Positions 23,131 through 36,064 of a stretch of 64,000 nt of DNA are shown piece after piece; the first letter of the stretch is position 1; each line of letters starts with the position of its first letter. Both the position numbers and the translations under genes were made by a program. Location: positions 18,591,018 through 18,655,017 of the forward strand of contig JAJEKV010000020.1 of assembly GCA_021234155.1 (NCBI GenBank). The letters are read 5' to 3'. The DNA is from Isoetes taiwanensis. Lineage: Eukaryota; Streptophyta; Lycopodiopsida; Isoetales; Isoetaceae. The notes under the pieces are model-generated. The model had not been told where the DNA came from. It ran no database searches and was given only the letters and a program-made list of their open reading frames with translations.

Positions 23131-23935
23131 CACATGTGGTACACATGGTGGCCCTTTTCACTTTGATACCCTTAAACGTGGCACATGTGGCACCCACTTG
23201 GCACACTTGGCACACGTGGCACACTTCCACACACTTTTTGACATGTTATATCCACTAGACCTAGGTGGCACCCACTTGGCACGCGTGGCATGTGTGGTGG
23301 CCCTCCTGGCACACGTGGCACTTTGATACCCCTAAACCATTCAAAAATATGTTTCGTGCCCCGACGTGTTATAGCCCTAGACAAGTGACATGTTATAGTT
23401 CCTGGTGACATGTTATAGCCAGTCCCTGACATGTTATAGCCACTACCTGACATGTTATAGCCACACCCTGACATGTTATAGCCCTGTATGTTCCCTGACA
23501 TGTTATAGCCTTGGACCTTGACATGTTATAGCCACTAGACCTAGGTGGCACCCACTTGACCTTGACATGTTATAGCCACTAGGCACACGTGGCACCCACT
23601 TGGCACACATGGCACCGTGGCACTTTGATACCCTTAAACCATTCAAAACAAGTGACATGTTATAGCCCCTGGTGACATGTTATAGCCATGTTATAGCCAC
23701 TAGGCACAAGTGGCACCCACTTGGCACACGTGCCACACGTGGTACTTTGATACCCTTACACCATTCAAAATATGCCTCTTGCCCCGACATATTATAGCCC
23801 TAGACAAGTGACATGTTATAGCCCCTGGTGACATGTTATAGCCAGTCCCTGACATGTTATAGCCCTGTCTATTCCCTGTATTATACACTGGACCTTGACA
23901 TGTTATGGCCACTAGACCTAGGTGGCACCCACTTG
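23131..23935 (+). repeat. TGACATGTTATAGCC / GGCACACGTGGCAC higher-order repeat
   Basis: Two short units alternate: TGACATGTTATAGCC (more than ten copies, 23360-23900) and CACCCACTTGGCACACGTGG. They are organised into longer blocks ending in ACTTTGATACCC followed by TTAAACCATTCAAAA, seen near 23160, 23315, 23610 and 23740. The order of units is similar in successive blocks, giving a higher-order structure. Confidence 0.85.
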
Positions 23936-23938
23936 GCG

Positions 23939-24013
23939 TGGAATATTTTGATCTAGGTGCATTTGGTAATATTTTGATCTAGGTGCATTTGGAATATTTT
24001 GATCTAGGTGCAA
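23939..24013 (+). repeat. Three-copy 23-bp tandem repeat
   Basis: AATATTTTGATCTAGGTGCA is present three times in tandem with short spacers. It forms the right end of the minisatellite region. 24014-24241 is ordinary flank of the gypsy insertion, ending with target site GAGGA. Confidence 0.85.
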
Positions 24014-24241
24014 TGGTCCCGAAGCTTGGTTGATATTTAAGGAGGCCTTGCTCCACTTATTGCTCATTCCTTGCCCTCCTTGGTCTTGCTCTTGTTCTTG
24101 ATCATGGTCCACACTCCGACGGATAATTATTTGTCTGGATGCCATAAAGGAGATGTTGAGACCCTGCTCCTTCTGGAATAGGAATTTGGTTAAACCCTAC
24201 TTCAAGAAACTGTACACCGTTAACAAAACTTTGCAGGAGGA

Positions 24242-25098
24242 TGTGACGTTCCAAGTATTTATACGGTATACGTATAAATATACTGATACGTCACCCCGTA
24301 AAGGTACGCCACCATGGGGTATCGTAACCTAGGGGGTTGACCTAAAAGGGATTAATTTAGCTATGCTAAATTAATTATTAAGGATAATAACCTATAATTA
24401 AGGAATTAATGTCTAATTAGTTAAATTAAGTTAATTGATTACTTGGGAAGGTGCCACGTGGCCAAACTCGATTGGCTAGCATGGGAATGCTAACTTGGGC
24501 CATCAAGGTGGATCACTACCCCCATTTGACCCCAAAATCGAGCCAGGAGGAGGAGCAGTTGAGCGCCCAAGTACCTGGAACTGTTGTTGAACACCCCAGT
24601 TGTTGCTGAACACCAGATTACTGAGAGATGGAGGCGCCTCATGACAATGGCTCAAGTCGAAACTCGGGTTAGTAGATAATCTAGTTGATATCTTTAAGGC
24701 TAGCGCTTCAGTTAAGTTATTTGAGTCTTCTCTGGTTGTTCTTACTTAGGATTAACCCTTCTTTGATATTTAGGATTTACATTTCAATTATGGATTATGG
24801 TTATTATGGATGGATGAATCTATGAAAGTATCTCTGTTAGTCTTCCGTAAAGCAGGGATTAGAGGGGGGTAGAGACATCTGTGCTTCATGCTTTAGTATG
24901 CTCCTAGTAGCTCCCTTAATTCCCAATTAATGCGGCCTGTGCACAAGAGACCACCGGGTCATGGATGCTATGGGATTGCTTAGCACCAGAGAAGGGACGC
25001 AGTGGTGAAGTGCGTGTGGGGTCTTGCACGAACATACAAGGCTCCTGGGACTCCTACAGTGGGCTAGGCCTGATAGCCGGTCACGTAGAGGGCCGGGT
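24242..25098 (+). repeat. 5' LTR, truncated at 857 bp
   Basis: It matches the 3' LTR from its first base to GGGCCGGGT at 25098, where it jumps into protease-coding sequence. The equivalent position in the 3' LTR is 36786, giving 857 bp in both when the Helitron is removed. About 734 bp of LTR are lost. Confidence 0.92.
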
Positions 25099-27054
25099 CG
25101 CATTAACCTTAAAATGCAGCTGCCAGGTGCACCAGTTGCATTGGGTGCCGAGTTAATGGATATTGGCAAATATGATCTGATTGTTGGTATGGAATTCTTG
25201 GCATCTGCAAAAGCCAATATCGACTGCGAAAAGCGGGAGGTTACCTTCAACGCAGCTAATGGAGCCCGCGTAACTATTAAAGGTGATCCTTTAAACCCCA
25301 TTATGCAGTCTATGTCCATCAGGCAGTTAAATAAGGCCATACACAAGGATAAGCTTCTTTGCGTCATCAGACTTGCCTCCATTGAGTCAGATGCCAAACA
25401 GAAGCAAGTAGTTGATGCCTTGCCAGAGGGCATTGCTGATCTTCTCAGGGAATTTAGCGATCTCTTTCCCGACGAGATCCAGAAACTTCCTCCGTTCAGG
25501 GGGGTGGAATGTGAGATAGCTTTGGAACCAGGTACTAAGCCTACCAGTAAGGCCCCGTACCGTATGAGTCCCCCTGAATTGGCAGAGCTTAAAAAGCAAC
25601 TTCAGGAGTTATTAAACCTAGGTTTCATTCGACCTAGTGTTTCGCCTTTTGGCGCTCCTATCCTATTTGTTAAGAAGAAGGATGGCTCCCTGAGGATGTG
25701 TATTGATTATCGGCAACTCAACAAGCATACGATCAAGAATCGCTATGCTTTGCCTAGAGCAGATGATCTTATGGACCAGTTACAAGGGGCCAAGTACTTC
25801 TCAAAGATTGATTTACGCTTTGGGTATCACCAAATAAGAATTAAGGAGGAGGACATCCATAAGTCTGCTTTTCGCACTAGATATGGGCATTATGAGTTTA
25901 CCGTTATGCCTTTTGGATTAACTAATGCCCCCGCAACTTTTATGCGGTTAATGAATGATGTCTTCCGACAATATTTGGATGATTTTGTTGTTATTTTCTT
26001 TGACGACATTCTCATCTATAGTAAGACCCTGGAGGACCATGAGAAACATCTTCGGTTGGCCCTACAAAAGCTAAGACACCACCAACTCTTTGCCAAGTTC
26101 TCTAAGTGCAAGTTTGCCACTCCGAAGGTGGATTATTTAGGCCATGTCATTTTAGCAGAGGGCATTGCTACAGATCCGGCAAAGATAGAGGCAGTGAAGG
26201 ATTGGCCCATCCCGGGTAATGTTTCAGAGGTCCGAAGTTTCTTAGGGTTGGCAGGGTATTATCGGAAGTTTGTTAAGGATTTTGCAAAGATTGCAGCACC
26301 TCTTACTGATCTTACAAAGCATGAGAAAGTGAAGGATTGGATTGAGCATTGGAAAGCAAAAGTCCAGGGAGGTTTCCAGAAGCTCAAGGATGCGTTAACA
26401 TCCGCACTAGTCCTCACATTGCCGGACCCGGAAAAGGGTAAACTAGTAGCAACAGATGCCAGTAAGATTGCTACCGGTGGAGTCCTAATGCAGGAGGGGA
26501 GGGTTATTGCCTATGATTCAAAGAAAATGAATGAGACTGGACAGCGATACCCTACCCATAATCAGGAGTTGTTAGCTGTTGTCCGTGCTCTGCGTATATG
26601 GAGACACTACCTTCTTGGTAGAAGATTCCAGCTAGATACGGATCATCAGAGTCTCCGTTATCTAACAACCCAACCGAATCTCAACCTCCGTCAGAGGAGA
26701 TGGATGGAGTTTCTCGAGGAGTATGATTTTGAGATTATGTATAAGCCTGGGAAACACAATGTGGTTGCGGATGCGTTGTCACGCCATCCCTTGGTATCCC
26801 GAACCCATTGTAACGCGATCTCCACACTCACCAGTGAGTTCGGAAAACAGATAGAGCAGACCTTGGCCACGGATCCAGAGTTCCGTGAGGTGTGGGATAG
26901 CCTGGCTAAGGAGGCACGCACAGATAAAGAACGTGAAGCTTTCCGTTCGTATAAGAAAGAGGGCAAATTGTTATATCACAAAGACAAGTTGTGTGTACCT
27001 GAGACTTCAGGAGTGCGTAAGCTTATTCTCCATGATACACACAACACCCTATAG
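25099..27054 (+). CDS. pol: pol: protease end, reverse transcriptase, RNase H
   Basis: The open frame (676 codons if counted from 25024 in the LTR; no authentic start remains) begins with the protease C-terminal part (DLIVGMEFL). RT follows: [44 protein letters not shown] and the catalytic FFDD at 25996-26007, where most gypsy RTs have Y-x-D-D. The RT connection carries [17 protein letters not shown]. RNase H has its acidic residues in [15 protein letters not shown] and DTDHQSL. It ends at 27054 where one extra base breaks the frame inside the integrase zinc domain. Catalytic residues look intact. Same family as the minus-strand relic at 1-2097, which also reads FFDD. Confidence 0.93.
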   Translation, partial: RINLKMQLPGAPVALGAELMDIGKYDLIVGMEFLASAKANIDCEKREVTFNAANGARVTIKGDPLNPIMQSMSIRQLNKAIHKDKLLCVIRLASIESDAKQKQVVDALPEGIADLLREFSDLFPDEIQKLPPFRGVECEIALEPGTKPTSKAPYRMSPPELAELKKQLQELLNLGFIRPSVSPFGAPILFVKKKDGSLRMCIDYRQLNKHTIKNRYALPRADDLMDQLQGAKYFSKIDLRFGYHQIRIKEEDIHKSAFRTRYGHYEFTVMPFGLTNAPATFMRLMNDVFRQYLDDFVVIFFDDILIYSKTLEDHEKHLRLALQKLRHHQLFAKFSKCKFATPKVDYLGHVILAEGIATDPAKIEAVKDWPIPGNVSEVRSFLGLAGYYRKFVKDFAKIAAPLTDLTKHEKVKDWIEHWKAKVQGGFQKLKDALTSALVLTLPDPEKGKLVATDASKIATGGVLMQEGRVIAYDSKKMNETGQRYPTHNQELLAVVRALRIWRHYLLGRRFQLDTDHQSLRYLTTQPNLNLRQRRWMEFLEEYDFEIMYKPGKHNVVADALSRHPLVSRTHCNAISTLTSEFGKQIEQTLATDPEFREVWDSLAKEARTDKEREAFRSYKKEGKLLYHKDKLCVPETSGVRKLILHDTHNTL

Positions 27055-28246
27055 CTGGACATGCAGGTTTCATGAAGACCTACTTTAAGATCCGCTCCAG
27101 TTATTTTTGGCCTTCTATGAAAAAGGACATTGCCAGGTATATTAAACAGTGTCAGGTGTGTCAGCAAACCAAGGCTGAGCAATTAAGAAATTCCATGAGA
27201 GTTGCAACCCCTGGATGTGCCCGACGCTATGTGGGAAGTCATAACCATGGATTTCATTGTAGGCCTTCCACGTACTCTCCGTGGATATGATGCATTGATG
27301 GTAGTGGTCGACAAACTGTCGAAAATGGCTCATTTCTTGCCATGTCGTACCACCGATACAGCCTTCGATACCGCTTTGTTGTTTACAAAGGAGATCTTCA
27401 GATTGCATGGAATGCCACGGGTTATTGTATCCGACAGGGATCCAAATTCGTAAGTGCATTCTGGAAGGATTTCTTTGCCACATTCAAACCAAGCTTGCTA
27501 TGAGTACCGCATATCATCCTCAGACGGATGGTCAGACAGAACGTACCAATCGTATTATAGAGGATATGCTACGCAGTTATGTGTGGAGTAAGCAATCACA
27601 ATGGGCTGACTATATCTATTTGGTCGAATTTGCCTATAACAGCATGAAACAGGGGTCTTCCAGGATGTCTCCCTTTATGATAAATTATGGTTATCAGTGT
27701 CTTACTCCAGACACATGGCATAATCCCGTTTCTAAAGTGGAGGTTTCTCAACAACTCCTCTTCAAAATGCAAGCTTTGGTTGAAGAAGTTCGTGATTACC
27801 TACTGACTGCACGCAGTCGTTAGAAGAGTGTTGCAGATAAGCACCGAACCCCACGAGTCTTTCAGGTGGGCGAGTCAGTTTGGCTTAAGATTAAGGTTAA
27901 ACAAGCCAAGCTTAAGATTGGTAACTGCAAGAAGCTGGCACCCAGATGGGTTGGACCGTTCAACATCATTGAACGTGTTGGAGAGCAGGCATATCGTTTG
28001 GATTTGCCACCCCGCTTGAAGATCCACAAGGTCTTTCACGTGAGTCTTCTGAAGCAGCATACCCCGGATCCAGAGGAGATCTTGGATACACCCACCCTTC
28101 TTGAAATGACAGAAGAGCACTATCCGGACTTCATGCGGGAATCACAGGGTCGCACCATCAACGATGCTATCAACCCCGCACCCGGCGGTAAGCTCCAAGG
28201 CTTGATTCGTCGAGAATCATGTAGTAGAGGGGTAGATGCATCGTGA
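27040..28246 (+). pseudogene. Integrase of the family A element, frameshifted
   Basis: The zinc domain spans the frameshift (HDTHN, then GHAGFMKTYF and CQVCQQTKA). The catalytic core has Asp at 27250-27252 (TMDFIVGLP), Asp at 27433-27435 (VSDRDP) and Glu at 27539-27541 (TDGQTERTN), in two different frames. A stop at 27823 separates the C-terminal domain (GPFNIIERVGEQAYRLDL; HKVFHVSLLKQHTP), which stays open to 28246. At least three frame breaks are visible near 27045, 27200 and 27450, plus the stop. After LLKQHTPDPEEILDTP no chromodomain is recognisable, so assignment to chromoviruses is not supported. Confidence 0.9.
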
Positions 28247-28823
28247 TTAATAATAGTTACCGATGATGAGATCACTTTCGTGTTCTCTAGGACGTGGTGT
28301 ATTGTTAATGTCGGCATGACCGCGAATTGCTTGGAAAGCATGTAGTTGATAGGCCACGTTCATCCCGGCTATAATAGGAACATGACCATTCCTTACGCCG
28401 CAATGAATTGCGAACTATACGCATGATAGCTTCCCTTGTAGATAAATTTGTCCTTTTATTCTTATAGGGGGTGGTCCCTTCAACCACAACCTATTTATAT
28501 TATCTATAGATACTAATGTATGGACATGTGCATGCTAGTGAGCAGTACGTGACCTGCCCATGTATAGAGGGTTGCTGATGACCTGACTTCTACAGTTTTA
28601 TTTTGGCTACATGTGTTACCTTTTTGTCACTGTGATGTTTGATATTGGACTATGGTCCCTAAACCTTTTTATGATAAGTATGTGAAATGCACCTTGGTGC
28701 TTAAACTATTTGATAATTCAAGTTCTAATGTTATTACCTTCAGAAATAAGGAATTATCTTCCTTCTTCTATGTATAATTCTCATATTACCACTAACCCTA
28801 ATGCTAAGGACAACATTATTTCT

Positions 28824-28836
28824 AAGGAGGGGAGAA
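28824..28836 (+). other. Polypurine tract
   Basis: AAGGAGGGGAGAA lies directly before the 3' LTR start at 28837, the normal plus-strand priming site. 28247-28823 is non-coding 3' internal DNA with no recognised feature. Confidence 0.85.
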
Positions 28837-28982
28837 TGTGACGTTCCAAGTATTTATACGGTATACGTATAAATATACTGACACGTCACCCCGTAAAGGT
28901 ACGCCACCATGGGGTATTGTAACCTAGGGGGTTGACCTAAAAAGGATTAATTTAGCTATGCTAAATTAATTATTAAGGATAA
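28837..28982 (+). repeat. 3' LTR, first segment (before Helitron)
   Basis: 146 bp matching 24242-24387 and interrupted at AAGGATAA by the Helitron. The remaining LTR resumes at 36076. Confidence 0.93.
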
Positions 28983-31900
28983 TCTTATTGTTTAAATTTG
29001 GTTTTTCAGGCAAGTGGAAAAATTTTTGGATTTTTTTTCCCGGTTCATTTTCTAAGGTTTCAAAGGTTTTAACTGCTGGAAAACGTTTTCGGTATTCCAA
29101 AAATCGGGTGTGGCTTTTCCTATGATTTGGAATTTGCATTCTATTTATTCGCCCAGTTTGGAGCATTCGGTGGTATCCTCGGCATGCAGGCCATGGATAA
29201 TCCAGGGGCAGATATATTGGGTTGTTATATGAATTTGATCTCTTTTGATTTCTGGTAGATATGATGTTCGTGATGATAGCAGATAAGGAGCTTTGCTTTT
29301 TCGAAATGGTCATGCCTGTGAGCTTTGTGAGTTTTCCCTTTCCAGTTCTTTTTTCGCTTCCTATTCCTTTCTCGACCGGATTTGTCCCATATTTTCTACT
29401 CCTAAACTACTTTCATCTGATTTCATGAAGCTTTTTCCTTTGGAGAATAAATTGTGGGGATACTCGCTGGAATGATTTGGTTGAAATAGACCTAGCTCAT
29501 GATTCAGTTGTTCGAGCTAGGGGGGAGGGCCATAGTGGAGCTACGACTATGGAAACGCTTCTTGCAAACACCACTATGTCTTACGAATCAGGTCACAGAT
29601 CGCATATATTGAATTAACTTTTTGTCTAAAATGATTTCGTTGTAGTTTTTTTAGCCTTAAATTTTGTCTTGAATTCCTTTGCGAATGTTTAGATTTGTTC
29701 ACTTATTCACTTCCATGGCTATAAGAACAAGTAAATCATCCTTTGCTTCTACTTCTTGAATGTGTTCACTTATTCACTACCATAGCTACAAGAACCACTA
29801 AATCATGCTTTGCATCTACTTCTTGAATTTCTACAGCTTGCAATCTCATAACTCTATTTCGTGTGTTTTCCATGTCTCTATCATTCTCAGAGTTACAAAA
29901 GTGTAGCAGAGGGCCACTTTCTTATTTAACAGCAGAACATATTGTACTGTGCTTATTAACTTAAGTGTTTCTGAAATGGAATTCGAAAGACAAATTTTTA
30001 CTGTATTATTGTACTGTTGTGCTATGATATCAATGTGCATTGTGATTTGTGAACCAATTCTGCTTTGTGTTTGTGGTTACATACAAAGTACAAATCAAAG
30101 AAAGCTGAATGTAGTCAGAGAATCTCTACTCGCAGGTCTTGCAACACGCAGTTGCATGAGGTACACACTTCAATTAGTTTACATAAGCTTACATAAGACT
30201 TTGTATAATGCATGGCGAGTTAGTGCATGTTAGATATTGTTTGAGTGCGTTTATCACTTGATTAGATGAATTGGCTTTAGATACAGATACAGTCGCCCAA
30301 CTGGACCAGGTATTAAATCTATAGTCAAAGTCAGCAAATATATGTGTTTCCTATGTTCTCTATGTTCCTGTGTGTTTCCTGTGTCTGTCTGCCAGTACTG
30401 CCATTGCAAGATCCCTTAGTTCCTTTGGAGGTGGATAGTTCAATGAGGTAAGTTAAGCTTGCACCCTTTCCAGATGCAGCCAAAGAAACTACTTGCATGG
30501 CTTAGCCATGAGATGTACATTAACGATCGTGGATTTACAGAGCAAGACTTTTATCTTTGCAATTGTCACATTTTTCATTCTTAGATATTTGCAAGGCAGT
30601 AGACAAGTGGCCTCATCCAGGATGTACATTTTTAGGCATTGCAGACCTTAGAATTGCAAAAATATAGCAGAAGGCCCCTTTCCATTCAATAGCAGAAGAC
30701 ACTGTAATGTAACATGGTCTGAGCTATTCCCAATAATGATACGAGTTATTGCCAATATCCTATACTTACTAACTACATGTTATCTGATTGTCTCTAATCA
30801 CATAACAGACTTTTACTATTCTGAAAGTTCAAAGGGTTTATTGCAGCTATAATTTTCGAATCACAAGACCAAAAGCATCTTTGATTTCCCATGACAAGTA
30901 GGCCACTAAGAGGTTCATATATATCAAGCTCTAATGCCACATAGTGCCTTTGAATATCCAGCATCCTAGCCACTGTAGATAGAATAAGCCACTGTTCATG
31001 TTCCCTATTTCTGTGTTATGGTGCATTAGAGTTATATAGTTCAATGAGATCAGATAAGCTTGCATAGGTCTTTGTATGTAGTAGAGGGACAGTTAATAGA
31101 TCTCAGATGTTGCTTGAGGATGCATATTAGTTAAGGTGCATCTACATCAAGAGAAGTACCTTAGATTGGGTATAGTGCCTAAGATATGGATTGCGTTATA
31201 ATCTTTTGATATATTTCTTTGGCGCATGTTCATTGTTTGCATCCAGAGCTTCAGAAATCTTCCTCTCATCAGTTGCATGCTCCAGTTTCAAAGCAAGCTA
31301 TTATTCTCAACAATATGTCCTGTAGTCACATCAAATCACAAGTAGGTTGGAAAATATCAAAAACAGTGGCCATCAACTTCTCAAAACTCAGGTGAATATT
31401 GAGTATATTCATTTCGTTCCTTATATTTATGTCTTTGAAAGTTGGCCAGTATGTACTTATTGGCATCAAGCTTCACATCAACGAATCCCGTGTACTTACT
31501 TTATAGTTTCAATGCCATAAAGTCTCCACACCTGTTTGTTCTGTTGAGCTAAGTTTAGAAAAATGTTCTTTCTGGTCAACCTGGCATTCTTCTGAACCAT
31601 CCAGCCCATTTTACCACAAAGTTTGTATCGTTGATTGCATCTAGGAACCTTCTTCAGGCAACTCAGACTGCTTTGGAGCTTGCTCACCGTCATATAGTAT
31701 TTAACACAATTGTTTATTTCACAAGGATGTAATTTGGACCTGGCCTTGCTTAGAAGAGCGTCCACGGCACCGCAGAGTTTGCATCTCTCATCTCAACTAA
31801 AATCCGCTATGATGACCTCAGTGCCATGCTCAGCAGTGCCCTCCCTCCACTAATCTATAGCCCCTTCTGTTGAATGGTCTAATATATTTGCTCCGTTTGT

Positions 31901-33559
31901 ATATGATTAGACATGATTGCAAATGCATTGCAACACTCGCAAAAGTCTTTGAGATGAGAAAATCATATCAAATTTTCTGACACTTTGACACTTTCTATCT
32001 TTAGTGGACGGACAGAAAAAGAAGATACATGTTCACACATGCAGCTGCCCGACACCAAACTTACTTGCATGAACAATCACTGCTACAGAGGTGACAGTAG
32101 ACTCCATGGCACTCTCCTCACAATTTTCACGGTGAATTAACATTGACATTCTTGCAGTCCTCTAATTCGTAAATGTCGATAGCTATTATTCTCTTAAATC
32201 CACTCATATAAAGAGCAGGTTGAAATTTTAAAAAGACTATCCATCAACTTCTCGCAATTCAGGTGAATATTGAATGTATTCCATTCTGTTTTTTATGTTT
32301 ATGCCTTTGAAATTTATCCAGAGTACTTATAGGCATCAAATTCAACTTCGGTGAATCCCATATACTCAACATACAGTTTCGATGCAATATCTACACTCAA
32401 ATGTATTGGTGAGCTGAGGTAGCTCCTCCTTTTCTCACTGTAACATAATGGTTGTCTCACCAACGCATACACGGTTGGGAGCTGTTGTGCAATCTCTGTG
32501 CAAATAATTCCAATACAAGGGTATACAACGGACTCACACCTGATCAAAGCTAGGGATGTTCTTCAGTGAACTGGAATTGTAAGTTCTTTGTGAGCTTACG
32601 CGCTTTGGGAGGACAATAATATGGACTCAGCCAGCGATTACCTTCAAAAGTCTGCAGGCTCTTCTACAGTACCATATCAGATTCATCATGTAGCTTTCTT
32701 TCTCTTTGCTCCTTAAATTTCATCCTATTCATGATTCAGCTCACAAAATGTAAATATGAAGAGTAAAAAAGAAGAGCATTCTGCATACCCTGATAGAATT
32801 TGTAATAGAAAGTTTCAATTGTGTTGATTTGGAGTAATTGCCTTGATTTGGAGCTACTTCTGTGTCTAAGAAATTCATTCTTGCTACAAAAAGATTAGTA
32901 CAACAGTTCCTCATACTCCTGCCATTGGTTAGCAAGCATCAATTGCATGTCCCATTTGGGTTTTGATGTGGAATGACAACTGTGTATCAATGATCTCCAC
33001 AGGTATTACCAGACCATTGTCTTTCTGAAACTGTAAAAGACCAATAACTGATTGAAATTGTAAGAATTGGATCCTATTATAAACAGGATGACAAAGTTTG
33101 TGATACTTAGGGAAGCGCAAAACAATAGACATTATCGCTGCCATATGTAGCATAATAACAGGGGGTTTCTTTTGTATTTTTGTACTTTTTTTCCTAAGGT
33201 TTTTATATGATTTCATGGATGTATTTGATGAGGCATACTAATTAGTATATCTAGAGTGCGCATACGCTTGAACTAATTTTGATGCCTATATCCAATGATT
33301 TAGACCCACATATCATATATTTCCTTTTTTTTTAAACTGTATTTTCTTATCACTTCCTTTTTTTTTAAACTGTATTTTCTTGCTCGACATGCAAGGCTCG
33401 AGATAACCCATTTTAGGGTTTATGCGTTTAGGGTTATGTTCATGTTTGGTGCGGGGCAGGTAATTCTGTCATGTATAATAACGAAGACATGGGGGCTCTG
33501 TACTCTGCAGCAAGAGATCCAAGTTTTTTTTGTCATCACGGCAACATTGACAGGCTTTG

Positions 33560-33800
33560 GGTGATATAAAAAAGTCTAGGCAGGTCGGATCCTCATGATA
33601 CAGATTGGCTGGATGCTTCGTTTGTTTTTTTTGATGAATTTGGCGATCTGGTGCAGGTTTATATCAGGGATGCGTTGATAACAGAGGCTTTAGGGTATAA
33701 ATATGAAGAGATGCCTACACAATGGCTGACTGCGAGGGCCACTGAATCTGGTGCAACTGCCAGCACCAAATCGAAAGATTTGACAGGAGTATCTATGGTA
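33560..33800 (+). pseudogene. Possible captured exon inside the Helitron
   Basis: One frame is open for about 75 codons with normal protein composition (DTDWLDASFVFFDEFGDLVQ and ALGYKYEEMPTQWLTA). I do not recognise the family. It stands out from the stop-rich surroundings. Helitrons often carry host exons, so this may be one; no start codon or clear splice context is seen at its left end. Confidence 0.35.
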
Positions 33801-36047
33801 CTTTTGATATATTTAGGTTGTAGGAGTCCAAGTCTTGGTTTTGTCTTAAGAACAATGTTCAGTCTCACACACTTTTATAGTTTAAACGGCTGTAATTTGC
33901 ACATTCAAGAAATGCATTCTGCTTGATGTTGTCTATGCAACGTCACAGTCTTAAATAAGATGATGCTGTTTCTATTGCTGTGGGCAGGGTATCTTGCTCA
34001 CATTCTCAACCATATGTTTCATTCACAAGTTGGAAGTTGACAATGGCATCATGGACACCAGCTCATGTATCTGATTGTGCCAAAGCATTTGAGCTCAATA
34101 TCCAGATTTACAATCCAGCTTGGCTGCTGTGCCTGAATCTGCAGTTTCTCTTAGTAAACGACGCCATCATGGCTCTCCAATGCAGGCGCCTTCACCTGGT
34201 CCAATTTTGTAGCCCCCTGCAGAAGCCTCAAGAGCTCCTGCGCCCACAATTCATATCCAGGCAAGTGCTTATAAAACATGAACATTAGCTTGATAGAAAT
34301 TGGCGAGGCGACAATGTTCCAAAACAAAGCATATTGGTCACACATTGATGACACATTGATTTCTAGGCTATTTGAAATTAGTATGAGGAAGCTTTGAGCA
34401 ACCAGATATGATTACGTGGAATATGGTTCTTGAAGCTGCAGAATTATGATTCATAGCTATACCTCAACATTGGCATTGTGGTGTGCGAGTCTAACAGATG
34501 CAGATACCGGACTGGATGTAATGCATCGGCTTCAACATCATTATGTGCTAGTTTAGGTTGTGATATAGCCTGTATATTTGTACAATTATTCCAGGTGAGC
34601 AGAGCTGGTATTTTCTGGAGGCAGGCTCCAGAATCAAGGCAAGTGGAAATGTCCAGCCAAAGGGGGCCTACACCAATTTTGTAGTGTTGTGGCATTGCAA
34701 TTTCTGCTTAATGCTAATTTTTTCCCACGATGTAAGGTTGGGATAGCCGTTTGGCATATTCTTTTATGAAAAGACGAGTTTTTCTGAGTATGATAGTTTT
34801 ATTTGGATGCTATGCTATATTCCACCATTTGCTTTGCATTCGCTATTTAAATTAGAAGAATATGTTAAAAGATGTATAGCCGTTGGCTTGGAATGGAATC
34901 TTTCATTGAGCGACCAAGAGACACGGGAACATATGCCAACTTTCGAGTTATGGTGGAATCACAATAGGGTGGGATGACTATGAATAACGGGGAATTTTTA
35001 GCATCACACTATAGGTTGTCAGATAACTCAATTTCAACATGCATGTTTTAAGATATTTTTTATTTTTAGGTGTGCTCGCAATTCTTGGGGTGTGTGGATA
35101 TTCACTCAAGGGAGCTTGGACTGTGTGTATATATCGATGGTGTGTATATTGTATTGTTATAAATTGCTTGTTTGTTTGTTTGGTTTTGTTTGCGTTTGTT
35201 AGGGCCCGGAGGGCCAAAAAAATTTTTTAGTATAACTACCAACACATAATACCATTAACATTAATTAACGCAAACCATTGCATTCCACACTTAAAAATAA
35301 AATTCCCCCTTAAACCCCCTGTGGTTTGGGTGCATATTCACACGGGGGGTGACTCCGGGCAACGAGAGCTGTTGGATAGGCATATTCAACCCTTATTCCT
35401 TAATCTATACCGTACGTAAAGTTCCTCGTTTGTGGGGTATGCCTGTACAAGTTTTGGTATACTGTATAACACAGTTTGCAAAATACTATAAGATTTGAGA
35501 CAATGTACTATATGGTGTTGATTTTGTACATGTATAACATGAATTTAGGGGGGCTTGCAGTTGAGCAGAAGAGTTTGATACCTATCTAAAATCTCTTTCA
35601 ATCACCATAAATTAATGTCGGACTTGACTCCTTTTTGTTCGAAAAGAAACATGGGAATAATTTGACGCATTCCTTGGAGGTTCATAATATGTTTTACTGA
35701 ATTTTCAAAGTTGAGTTTCTTCTCCATTGTTGTTTTTTCTCAATGGCCCATTCGTATCAAACCATTCATGTCTACTTATAAAACAAGGAAGGCAACTATC
35801 GTTTAGTTACGTGGTGCGGAAACCCTCATCAAACGAGACTGCAATATAACCAATATACAGCTAATGCAATCTTAACTAACCAAGCTCAATCACATCTTAT
35901 GACTCATGTACATTTACCCTATGCCCATATTGCGATGTTGCATTGAATAAACCTAATGATATTTCCATGTGGGAACAACAAACAAATTACATACACACTT
36001 TCTATGTTATTTACACACCATGCTTTGCATAACATGTTGTAGCTAAA

Positions 36048-36064
36048 GCCCGGCAACGCCGGGC
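36048..36064 (+). other. Helitron 3' terminal hairpin
   Basis: 7-bp perfect stem GCCCGGC/GCCGGGC with AAC loop, followed by TTCATTACTAG. The same hairpin, inverted, occurs at 61891-61907, and a variant at 41596-41612. Confidence 0.92.

Noticed and set aside
22600-23144. Long Pro/Leu/His-rich minus-strand frames (up to 177 codons)
   Set aside because: They are translations of the GGTGGCAG minisatellite; the repeated unit is open in several frames.
22556-23935. CRISPR array
   Set aside because: Repeats are short, imperfect and of variable spacing, typical of a eukaryotic minisatellite; no cas-like gene.
28000-28246. Chromodomain at the integrase C-terminus of the family A element
   Set aside because: The sequence after LLKQHTPDPEEILDTP has no recognisable aromatic cage or EYLVKWKG-like motif.
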